From positions 1-5,705 of the forward strand of contig LVBR01000110.1 in NCBI GenBank assembly GCA_001604495.1: a stretch of 5,705 bases of DNA. Reading direction: 5' to 3'. The translations under genes and the position numbers were made by a program. Below are positions 1-5,705 of the stretch, one piece after another (position 1 is the first letter of the stretch; each line of letters opens with the position of its first letter). The stretch comes from Acholeplasmatales bacterium Tener_01 (GTDB taxonomy: Bacteria > Bacillota_I > Bacilli_A > ML615J-28 > CAG-698). Below the pieces are notes generated by a model that saw only the letters and a program-made list of their open reading frames with translations, was not told the origin of the DNA and did no database searches.

Positions 1-531
1 CTTCTTTACCTAGGAATTATATTTATAACATTTCAGAGATTTATCGCTCTTCCACAATTTTTAAAAGATGTAAGTGAAATATCTTTTAATGGGATAGTGA
101 ATACATATATCTATTTGGGAGTATTTTGTGCCTTGGGGGTTCTTTTTATCCTAGCGTATTTTTTAAAGTTTAAGTATTCAAGGATTGCACACAGTTACAA
201 ACGAGCTTTTGATAAAAACGATAAGCTACTTGAAGCGAGCAAGAATAAGATACTTAATGAGTTTACTAGAAAATACAAAGAGGCTTATAAATACTATATG
301 AGGAATATTCAAAAGAATGACTTTTATATCCCTCTTGGTATGGATGGAATTGGTGCAGGTGAAAGAATTGAAGGATTTACAAACATGGTCGAAAAGACTA
401 TGAGTCTAAAAGACAAATACGATAAGAATCAAGTCGCATTAAAGATTTTGAAATATCCAGTATTTATCTTTATCATCCTATCAATACTATTCATCATCGG
501 TTACGTTGGTTATATGTACTTAACAAAATAA
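1..531 (+). CDS. Membrane protein of unknown function, 5' end cut by window edge
   Basis: I do not recognise the family. The frame has no stop from base 1 to the TAA at 529-531, so 176 residues are visible and the true start probably lies upstream. An internal GTG at 97 could be called as a start, but it has no properly spaced Shine-Dalgarno site and sits at the edge of a hydrophobic stretch whose upstream codons are also hydrophobic. Visible layout, numbered from base 1: a hydrophobic segment at about 1-20, a clear membrane helix at about 33-55, a Lys-rich loop of about 95 residues (57-151), and a last membrane helix at about 153-174 ending in a short Thr-Lys tail. The loop is probably cytoplasmic by the positive-inside rule. 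It contains a Gly-rich patch at 111-126 (PLGMDGIGAGERIEGF) flanked by charged, probably helical sequence. The gene ends 24 bases before the coiled-coil gene, so the two may be co-transcribed. The coding and membrane calls are firm; no function can be given. Confidence 0.75.
   Translation, partial: LLYLGIIFITFQRFIALPQFLKDVSEISFNGIVNTYIYLGVFCALGVLFILAYFLKFKYSRIAHSYKRAFDKNDKLLEASKNKILNEFTRKYKEAYKYYMRNIQKNDFYIPLGMDGIGAGERIEGFTNMVEKTMSLKDKYDKNQVALKILKYPVFIFIILSILFIIGYVGYMYLTK
448..476 (+). promoter_or_regulatory. Possible sigma-A promoter inside the end of the membrane-protein gene
   Basis: TTGAAA (448-453) and TATCAT (471-476) are separated by 17 bases, and each hexamer differs from consensus at one position. 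Transcription would begin near 483, giving a leader of about 70 bases before the coiled-coil gene. It could drive the four downstream genes independently of the membrane gene. It lies inside coding sequence that is AT-rich, where such matches arise often by chance, so this is only a candidate. Confidence 0.25.
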
Positions 532-545
532 AACAATCATCAAAT

Positions 546-551
546 GGAGAG
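546..551 (+). promoter_or_regulatory. Ribosome-binding site that decides the coiled-coil gene start
   Basis: GGAGAG lies 4 bases before the ATG at 556 (6 bases counting from GGAG). The other in-frame ATG at 544 overlaps the first G of this motif and has only AT-rich sequence upstream (ACAATCATCAA) with no purine-rich site. This favours 556 over 544 as the true start. Confidence 0.7.
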
Positions 552-555
552 AATT

Positions 556-2454
556 ATGGAAAAAGAAAATCTAAAAGAAAAAGAATTAGAACAAAATGAT
601 GAAGAATTAGAAACATCAACTGATCACTTAGAGAGAATGCGTCGTCAGATGCAAGCTCGTAAGCAATTACAAGATGATTTAGAAAACACTAATAGTCCAT
701 TAAAAAAAGATGATAAAGAAGAGCCTAAACTAACTAAAGAAGAACCTAAGAAAGATCAAAAAGAAGTAAAGAATCTTGAGAAGGAACTTAAGAAGTTAGA
801 AAAAGATAACAAAGAACTAAAAGCATCAAATAAAAAACTAGGAAAACGTCTTGAAAAATGCGAAGCTGATATTAATCAAGCAAAAGATGAAAACGCATCT
901 TTAAAGAAAGAAAAGCAAGCTAATGAGAAAGTTGTAGCACAAGCAAAAGAAAATAAAGATGCCCTTAATCAAGCTCAAAAAGAAAACAAGTCACTAAAGC
1001 GTAGTGTTGAAAGAAAAGATAAGAGCATTGCAACTTTAAAGAAATCTAAAGATAAAGCGCAAAGAGACTTAAGAGCTGCTAAGCGCGAAAAAGATAAAGC
1101 ATTAAAAGACGTTGAAACTGAAAAGCAAAATGTCTTAGACGAAAGAGAAAATACAAATCAAGCTAAGCAAGAAGCAAGTGATTTATATAACACTTTAGTC
1201 AATGAAAGAATTGAAGCTGAAAAGAATCAATTCGATGCTTATTCTTCTAAATTAAATAAGCTTGAAGAAGAAAATAATAAGATTAGTAAAGAGATGAGTC
1301 AACTTAAGAAGACTCAAAATGCGGAAATTAGAAATCTTAAGAAACTTCATAAACAAGAATTAACTGATTTAGAAGATGAATATGATGAAGAATTAGAAAA
1401 GAAAGACGAAAAGATCAAAGAACTTCTTGGAAAACACAAACAAGATATCGCATCAAAAGACGAAGAAATTAACGATTTAAAGAATCAACTTGAAAACCGT
1501 CCAGCGGAATCTACAAGTGATCCAAACTACACTAATGAATTAAGACAACTAAGAAGTGAAATCTTAGAAATCAGACGTCGTGAAGAAGTTGTTAAGTTCG
1601 ATGACTTTGAGGAAATAATTGACCCAGAACTTCGTATTAAGATTCGTAGTGTTAGACTTGCAAAGAAAGATTTGATTGAAAACACTAATCAGATTAAGAA
1701 TAAATATCTTAATAAATTAAACGATTTAGATGAAGAAATCAATGAGTCAAGCGATAACGATGAAAAGCTTAAACTTTTACAAAGTGAAAAAGAAGATTTA
1801 CTAGCTGAATACAATGATTTTACTAGTGATACTAATGAAAAGAGAAAACACATTGAAGAAGTTGAAGCTGAGTTATTAAATGAATACTTGATCTTACTTG
1901 TTGGAAAGAGAAAAGAAACTCCTGATCTAACAAAAGAACTTCTTCAAAAAGAAATCGATGAATTAGAAAAAGATATTGAAAGAAATAACAAGAAGTTAAA
2001 GATGATTCATGACAAGTTAACAGAACGTCAAGAATCTCAAAGAAAAGTTGAAGCCCTAGAACAAAAGATTACACTATATTCATACACAATCGATGATTTG
2101 AATAAGTTGACTAAGAACTATCAAGAAAACAAAGAACAAATTGCTAAACTTAACGAAGAACTTGAAGGATTAGATGAAGAAAAGAACCGTAGTCAAGTAA
2201 TTCGTCTAAAGGCACAAGTTCAAGATCTAAAGATTAGTCAAGAAAACTTAGCTACAAAGATCGATGATGCCAATGGTTGTATCCGTGAATTAGCTAAGAG
2301 CGATAGAGTTGACTACTACATTCGTTTGATTGAATCTATGGAAGAATTAAATGAAAAGACTAGTGAACTAAATCAATATGGTGAGTCTTTGAAAGCTAAA
2401 CTTGATGAAAAGAAAGAGGAACTTAATCGTCTACTTGAAAAAGAAGGTAAGTAA
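556..2454 (+). CDS. Large coiled-coil protein of unknown function
   Basis: The predicted product has 632 residues (roughly 74 kDa) and is dominated by Lys, Glu, Asp, Asn, Gln and Leu in heptad-like spacing. It has no signal peptide, no membrane segment and no Walker A motif, so it is probably a soluble cytosolic rod or scaffold. Layout: a charged N-terminal part with Lys/Glu/Pro-rich linker (Pro 48, 57, 64); a long coiled coil at about 70-312; a hinge at about 314-325 with Pro 316 and 323; a less repetitive section at 345-360 (VVKFDDFEEIIDP); then a second helical half with another break at Pro 456, after the hydrophobic YLILLV at 444-449. The only cysteines are at 102 and 575. A QAK(D/E)N-type motif recurs near 108, 129 and 139. 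The start at 556 is chosen for its ribosome-binding site; an ATG at 544 would add four residues. The gene ends in tandem TAA TAA, 3 bases before the next start. It resembles SMC, myosin or Spc-type rods only in composition, so similarity hits to those would be uninformative. The coding call is certain, the role unknown. Confidence 0.9.
   Translation: MEKENLKEKELEQNDEELETSTDHLERMRRQMQARKQLQDDLENTNSPLKKDDKEEPKLTKEEPKKDQKEVKNLEKELKKLEKDNKELKASNKKLGKRLEKCEADINQAKDENASLKKEKQANEKVVAQAKENKDALNQAQKENKSLKRSVERKDKSIATLKKSKDKAQRDLRAAKREKDKALKDVETEKQNVLDERENTNQAKQEASDLYNTLVNERIEAEKNQFDAYSSKLNKLEEENNKISKEMSQLKKTQNAEIRNLKKLHKQELTDLEDEYDEELEKKDEKIKELLGKHKQDIASKDEEINDLKNQLENRPAESTSDPNYTNELRQLRSEILEIRRREEVVKFDDFEEIIDPELRIKIRSVRLAKKDLIENTNQIKNKYLNKLNDLDEEINESSDNDEKLKLLQSEKEDLLAEYNDFTSDTNEKRKHIEEVEAELLNEYLILLVGKRKETPDLTKELLQKEIDELEKDIERNNKKLKMIHDKLTERQESQRKVEALEQKITLYSYTIDDLNKLTKNYQENKEQIAKLNEELEGLDEEKNRSQVIRLKAQVQDLKISQENLATKIDDANGCIRELAKSDRVDYYIRLIESMEELNEKTSELNQYGESLKAKLDEKKEELNRLLEKEGK
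2441..2447 (+). promoter_or_regulatory. Ribosome-binding site of the B3/B4-domain gene
   Basis: AAGAAGG lies within the last codons of the coiled-coil gene, 10 bases before the ATG at 2458. The spacing is slightly long, and the tandem stop TAA TAA (2452-2457) fills most of the gap. The arrangement suggests the two genes are translated in a coupled manner. Confidence 0.55.
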
Positions 2455-2457
2455 TAA

Positions 2458-3111
2458 ATGATAATTACTATAAGTAGTGAGATTAAAGATATTCTTCCTA
2501 ATTTCAATGTCCTTGCCTATACAATGGATGTTAAACTACTTGATAGTAGCGTAATTGAGGAAGAAATAAGAAAAACTGAAGAAAGAATAAGTGAGGAATA
2601 CACATTAGAGGAAGTCTTAAGTATTCCTCTTATTAAAGAGGCGAGAGACTCTTATAAAAAGCTAGGAAAAGACCCTAGTAGATATCGCCTTGCATGTGAA
2701 TCACTTCTTCGTAGAATTGTTAAAGGGAATAAACTTTATCGTATCAATAATTTAGTTGATGCAGGTAACATTTTATCAATTGATTTAAATCGTAGTACTG
2801 CTGTACTAGACTTAGATAAAATCGAAGGTGATATCACAATAAGAATGGGAAAAGAAACTGACATTTATGAAGGCATTGGTCGTGGAATTATAAATGTTAG
2901 TAATATCCCTTTGTATTGTGATAATATTTCACCATTTGGCTCCCCAACAAGTGATACCCTAAGAACTAGTGTCAACGATAACACTAAAAAGATTTTACTT
3001 ATGATCATTTGTTTTAATTCTATGAATGATAAGGATGAGGCAAGAGCTATTGAGTTATTCACAAAGTATTGTGATGCAAAGAATATTACAAAAGTAGAAG
3101 TTAGAAGGTAA
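2458..3111 (+). CDS. Stand-alone B3/B4-domain protein (PheT editing-fold family)
   Basis: The 217-residue product fits the family of solo proteins carrying the B3/B4 domain of the phenylalanyl-tRNA synthetase beta subunit. In that subunit the domain hydrolyses mischarged Tyr-tRNA(Phe). The role of the solo proteins is much less certain; they may act on aminoacyl-tRNA or bind other ligands. Family signatures seen: KLGKDPSRYR at 68-77, SLLRRIVKGNKLYRINNLVD at 82-101, and FGSPTSDTLRT at 160-170, which matches the family's Gly-x-Pro-x-Ser-Asp-x-x-Arg-Thr pattern. A polar helical stretch at about 30-55 precedes the core. There is no synthetase catalytic core, no signal peptide and no membrane helix, so it should be cytosolic. 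It sits 3 bases after the coiled-coil gene and 4 bases before glnS, in the same apparent operon, a context consistent with a tRNA-related job. The family call is confident from motif recall; editing activity is inference. The product ends in Arg-Arg codons that double as the ribosome-binding site for glnS. Confidence 0.85.
   Translation: MIITISSEIKDILPNFNVLAYTMDVKLLDSSVIEEEIRKTEERISEEYTLEEVLSIPLIKEARDSYKKLGKDPSRYRLACESLLRRIVKGNKLYRINNLVDAGNILSIDLNRSTAVLDLDKIEGDITIRMGKETDIYEGIGRGIINVSNIPLYCDNISPFGSPTSDTLRTSVNDNTKKILLMIICFNSMNDKDEARAIELFTKYCDAKNITKVEVRR
3103..3108 (+). promoter_or_regulatory. Ribosome-binding site of glnS
   Basis: AGAAGG, formed by the last two Arg codons of the B3/B4 gene, lies 7 bases before the ATG at 3116. 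This supports 3116 over the in-frame ATG at 3146. The protein from 3116 also begins with SNFIKTI and DLASGK, the N-terminal pattern remembered for E. coli GlnRS. Confidence 0.75.
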
Positions 3112-3115
3112 TAAT

Positions 3116-4750
3116 ATGGAAGAATCTAATTTTATAAAAACTATAATGGAAAAAGACTTAGCAAGCGGCAAGGTAAAAGAAATCGTTACACGTTTCCCAC
3201 CTGAACCAAATGCTTATCTACATATCGGTCATGCTAGAGCAATGATCACTGACTTTGAGCTTGCAGAGTGCTTTAATGGCAAGACTAATCTTCGTTTTGA
3301 TGACACTAATCCTGCAAAAGAAGACAGTGAATTCGTTGATGCAATTTTGAAAGATATTGAATGGTTGGGATATCACCCTGCAAATATCTTCTTTGGAAGT
3401 GACTATTTTGATCAAACATACGAACTTGCAATCAAATTAATCAAAAAAGGTTTAGCTTATGTTTGTGATTTGAATCAAGAAGAGATTGCAAAGTATCGTG
3501 GTGACTTATCACATCCAGGAATTGACTCACCTTACAGAAATCGTAGTGTAGAAGAAAACTTAAAACTATTCAATGAAATGCGTGAAGGTAAATACGCTGA
3601 TGGTGAAAAAGTACTAAGAGCAAAAATTGATATGGCTCATCCAAACATCAACATGCGTGACCCAGTTTTATATCGTATTTTACATATGCATCATCATCGT
3701 CAAGGAGACAAATGGTGCATTTACCCAATGTATGATTTTGCCCATCCAATCCAAGATGCCATTGAGGGAATTACACATTCTTGTTGCAGCTTAGAGTATG
3801 ATAATCATAGAATTTTGTATGATTGGGTTGTTGAAAAGTGCGAAATGCCTCACGTACCTCATCAATATGAATTTGGTAGATTAAATATTACCAATACTAT
3901 TATGAGTAAAAGATATCTTCGTGAACTAGTAAATAGTGGCAAAGTTACTGGATATGATGATCCAAGAATGCCAACTTTAGTAGGACTTAAGCGCCGTGGC
4001 TTTACAGCTTCTTCAATCAAAGACTTTGTAAAATCAACTGGCTTATCAAGAGTTAATTCAACAATCGATGGTGAAATGTTAGATCATTTCTTAAGAGAAG
4101 ATATTAAACTTAAAGTAAATCGTATAATGGCTGTTAAAGATCCTCTTGAAGTAGTCATCGATAACTACGAAGAAGGAAAGATTGAATATGTTGTGGCTGA
4201 GAATAATGCTGAAAATCCAGAACTTGGAGAAAGAAAAGTAGCATTTGGTAGACACTTATATATCGAAAAAGAAGACTTTGTCTTAGAAAAGCCAAACAAA
4301 CATTATAAGCGCCTTGCTTTAGGACTTGAAGTACGTTTGTATCATGCATACTTTATCAAAGCTAATAGTGTTGATTATGATAAAGATGGAAACATCGTTT
4401 GCGTACATTGCACATATGATGTAAATACTAAATCTGGTAGTGGATTCAATGAAAGAAAACCTAATGGTACAATTCAATTCGTTGAAGCTACAACTGCAAG
4501 AAGTGCTATTTTCAATTTATTTGAACCACTTGTTTTAGATGATGAAGATGAAACTAAGAGCTTCTTAGATAGAATCAATCCTAATTCATGGACAAGGATG
4601 AAAGGTTACGTTGAAAATTGTAAAGAACATTTTGATGAATTAGAAAGATTCCAATTCATCCGTGATGGTTATTATGCAGTCGATAAAGAATCAAAGGATA
4701 GTGAGTTAGTATTTAATCGTATTGCACCACTTAAGTCATCAATTAAATAG
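3116..4750 (+). CDS. glnS: Glutaminyl-tRNA synthetase (GlnRS, class I)
   Basis: This cytosolic enzyme attaches glutamine to tRNA-Gln using ATP. At 544 residues it is close to the E. coli enzyme (about 554), and both ends align, so it looks complete. The Rossmann-fold catalytic domain carries TRFPPEPNAYLHIGHARAM with the HIGH signature at 36-39, RFDDTNP at 60-66, RAKIDM and RDPVLYRI, WCIYPMYDF at 200-208, EGITHSCCSLEY at 217-228, and the KMSKS-type loop IMSKR at 262-266. Asp62, Tyr206 and Cys224 correspond by my alignment to E. coli Asp66, Tyr211 and Cys229. A Cys at the last position supports glutamine over glutamate specificity, because GluRS enzymes tend to carry Arg there. The C-terminal part from about 335 is the anticodon-binding beta-barrel region, ending in VFNRIAPL. 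No extra editing or YqeY-like domain is appended. The gene is 4 bases after the B3/B4 gene and 9 bases before the helicase gene. Many Bacillota lack GlnRS and make Gln-tRNA through GatCAB, so its presence suggests the direct route here. Confidence 0.98.
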   Translation: MEESNFIKTIMEKDLASGKVKEIVTRFPPEPNAYLHIGHARAMITDFELAECFNGKTNLRFDDTNPAKEDSEFVDAILKDIEWLGYHPANIFFGSDYFDQTYELAIKLIKKGLAYVCDLNQEEIAKYRGDLSHPGIDSPYRNRSVEENLKLFNEMREGKYADGEKVLRAKIDMAHPNINMRDPVLYRILHMHHHRQGDKWCIYPMYDFAHPIQDAIEGITHSCCSLEYDNHRILYDWVVEKCEMPHVPHQYEFGRLNITNTIMSKRYLRELVNSGKVTGYDDPRMPTLVGLKRRGFTASSIKDFVKSTGLSRVNSTIDGEMLDHFLREDIKLKVNRIMAVKDPLEVVIDNYEEGKIEYVVAENNAENPELGERKVAFGRHLYIEKEDFVLEKPNKHYKRLALGLEVRLYHAYFIKANSVDYDKDGNIVCVHCTYDVNTKSGSGFNERKPNGTIQFVEATTARSAIFNLFEPLVLDDEDETKSFLDRINPNSWTRMKGYVENCKEHFDELERFQFIRDGYYAVDKESKDSELVFNRIAPLKSSIK

Positions 4751-4753
4751 GAG
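4748..4753 (+). promoter_or_regulatory. Ribosome-binding site of the helicase gene, overlapping the glnS stop codon
   Basis: TAGGAG includes the TAG stop of glnS (4748-4750) and lies 6 bases before the ATG at 4760. The overlap means a ribosome terminating on glnS stands on the next initiation region, which favours translational coupling and fixes the helicase start. Confidence 0.75.
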
Positions 4754-4759
4754 TAAATT

Positions 4760-5705
4760 ATGCTAGAATTATTAAATGAAGCCCAAAGAAATGCAATATT
4801 AGAAGTTAATGGACCAGTTATTGTTTATGCTGGTGCCGGAAGTGGAAAGACACGAACACTTACTTATCGTATTGCGTACATGATTTTGGAAAAGGGCATT
4901 AATCCATCTAATATTCTAGCTATTACTTTTACTAATAAAGCCGCAAATGAAATGAAAGAAAGAATTAAGAGTTTAGTAGAGTTTGACTACTACGCTTTAA
5001 CCGTTTCAACATTTCACTCATTGTGTGCAAGAATTTTAAGACATGAAGCATATCTACTTGGATATGAAAATAACTTTTCAATTATCGATGAAGATGATCA
5101 ACTTAAAGTGATCAGTGATTTACTAACAGAAAACAAAGAAGATAAAAGAAAAGCCCGCATGTTACAAAAAGCGATCAGTTACAATAAATGTTTTGAAATT
5201 AAAAGTACTGATCCATGGGAACGCGACTTAAGCGAAAAGTACGAAGAAAAAATGAAAAGTAGTAATCTACTTGATTTTGATGATTTACTACTTAAAGTTA
5301 AAGAGTTATTTATAGAACATAGTGATGTTTTAGAAAAGTATCGTAAGAAGTTTCAATATATCTTAGTTGATGAATTCCAAGATACTAATAAAACCCAATA
5401 TCAACTTGTTAAAATGCTAGCACTAAATCACAGAAACTTGTTCTTAGTTGGTGATGATGATCAATCAATTTATGCTTTCCGTGGCGCCAACTACGAAAAC
5501 ATCAAATTGTTTAAGAAAGATTTTCCAGAACACACTAGTTTCACTTTAGCGCAAAACTACCGTTCTACTCAGTTTATCTTAGATGGGTGTAACCGCCTAA
5601 TTAGTCATAATGGTGACCGTGAAAAGAAGAATCTATTTAGCGACGTTAAAGGTAGCGAAAGTGATGTACAAGTGTATGAAGCATATAATCAAGAAGATGA
5701 AGTGC
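4760..5705 (+). CDS. pcrA: PcrA/UvrD-type ATP-dependent 3'-5' DNA helicase, C-terminus beyond window
   Basis: The 315 visible residues are the N-terminal part of a superfamily 1A helicase; full PcrA proteins are usually about 720-750 residues. Family members unwind DNA 3' to 5', support rolling-circle replication and nucleotide excision repair, and strip RecA or stalled complexes from DNA. Motifs in order: Q motif LLNEAQ (4-9), Walker A AGAGSGKT (24-31, Lys30), motif Ia TFTNKAA (56-62), TFHSL (84-88), the LDFDDLL element (171-177), Walker B DEFQDTN (204-210), motif III GDDDQSIYAFRGA (231-243) and motif IV QNYRST (265-270). All expected ATPase residues are present. The stretch between TFH and DEFQ, which holds subdomain 1B, is about ten residues shorter than I recall for Geobacillus PcrA. 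The domain 2 motifs V and VI and the C-terminal tail lie outside the window, so Rep or UvrD as the closest relative cannot be excluded. PcrA is the expected housekeeping form in Bacillota, where ligA often follows. There is a 9-base gap after glnS. Confidence 0.95.
   Translation, partial: MLELLNEAQRNAILEVNGPVIVYAGAGSGKTRTLTYRIAYMILEKGINPSNILAITFTNKAANEMKERIKSLVEFDYYALTVSTFHSLCARILRHEAYLLGYENNFSIIDEDDQLKVISDLLTENKEDKRKARMLQKAISYNKCFEIKSTDPWERDLSEKYEEKMKSSNLLDFDDLLLKVKELFIEHSDVLEKYRKKFQYILVDEFQDTNKTQYQLVKMLALNHRNLFLVGDDDQSIYAFRGANYENIKLFKKDFPEHTSFTLAQNYRSTQFILDGCNRLISHNGDREKKNLFSDVKGSESDVQVYEAYNQEDEV

Noticed and set aside
532..555. Terminator between the membrane-protein gene and the coiled-coil gene
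   Set aside because: The 24-base gap contains no inverted repeat followed by a T run, so nothing supports a stop to transcription there.
702..708. Run of seven A in the coiled-coil gene as a possible slippage or programmed frameshift site
   Set aside because: The reading frame continues intact for hundreds of codons, no alternative frame product is evident, and A runs are expected in a Lys-rich AT-rich gene.
556..2454. SMC or other ATPase rod protein
   Set aside because: No Walker A, signature or Walker B motif is present at either end; only the coiled-coil composition is similar.
2865..3062. Minus-strand open frame of 65 codons inside the B3/B4 gene
   Set aside because: It lies wholly opposite a gene with clear family motifs, has no convincing ribosome-binding site, and its translation resembles no family.
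3218..3415. Minus-strand open frame of 65 codons inside glnS
   Set aside because: It is antisense to the conserved HIGH and RFDDTNP region of GlnRS, so it is a by-product of that coding sequence.
3441..3450. AAAAAAGG in glnS as a -1 frameshift signal
   Set aside because: The codons are AAA AAA GGT, which is the wrong phase for a slippery A AAA AAG heptamer, and the GlnRS sequence continues unbroken.
4155..4349. Minus-strand open frame of 64 codons inside glnS
   Set aside because: It is antisense to the GlnRS anticodon-binding region, with no independent support for expression.

Overview
The window is AT-rich and densely coding, with every supported gene on the + strand. Strong Shine-Dalgarno sites, gaps of 3 to 24 bases, and Lys/Asn/Ile/Glu-rich proteins point to a low-GC Bacillota (Firmicutes), perhaps an uncultured Bacilli or Erysipelotrichia-like gut lineage. 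The organism is inferred, not proven. Tryptophan is read from TGG in the conserved GlnRS and helicase positions, and the complete genes stop at TAA or TAG. Nothing suggests the Mycoplasma code in which TGA means Trp.

Layout: (1) 1-531 is the 3' part of a membrane-protein gene of unknown function whose reading frame stays open to the left edge. (2) 556-2454 encodes a 632-residue, almost entirely coiled-coil, highly charged cytosolic protein that I do not recognise. (3) 2458-3111 encodes a stand-alone B3/B4-domain protein, the fold used by the phenylalanyl-tRNA synthetase beta subunit to edit mischarged tRNA. (4) 3116-4750 encodes a complete glutaminyl-tRNA synthetase (glnS). (5) 4760 to the right edge encodes the N-terminal 315 residues of a PcrA/UvrD-type superfamily 1 DNA helicase. 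No intergenic stretch exceeds 24 bases, and I see no RNA gene, mobile element, CRISPR array or clear terminator.

The last four genes are packed like one operon: gaps of 3, 4 and 9 bases, with each ribosome-binding site lying in the end of the preceding gene. Three have readable functions or folds: GlnRS charges tRNA-Gln, the B3/B4 protein may act on aminoacyl-tRNA quality control, and PcrA serves replication and repair. The parts most worth following up are the uncharacterised coiled-coil protein with its membrane-protein neighbour, and the solo editing-fold protein directly in front of glnS. I found no convincing evidence of a wholly new system; these are unexplained components in an otherwise housekeeping operon.
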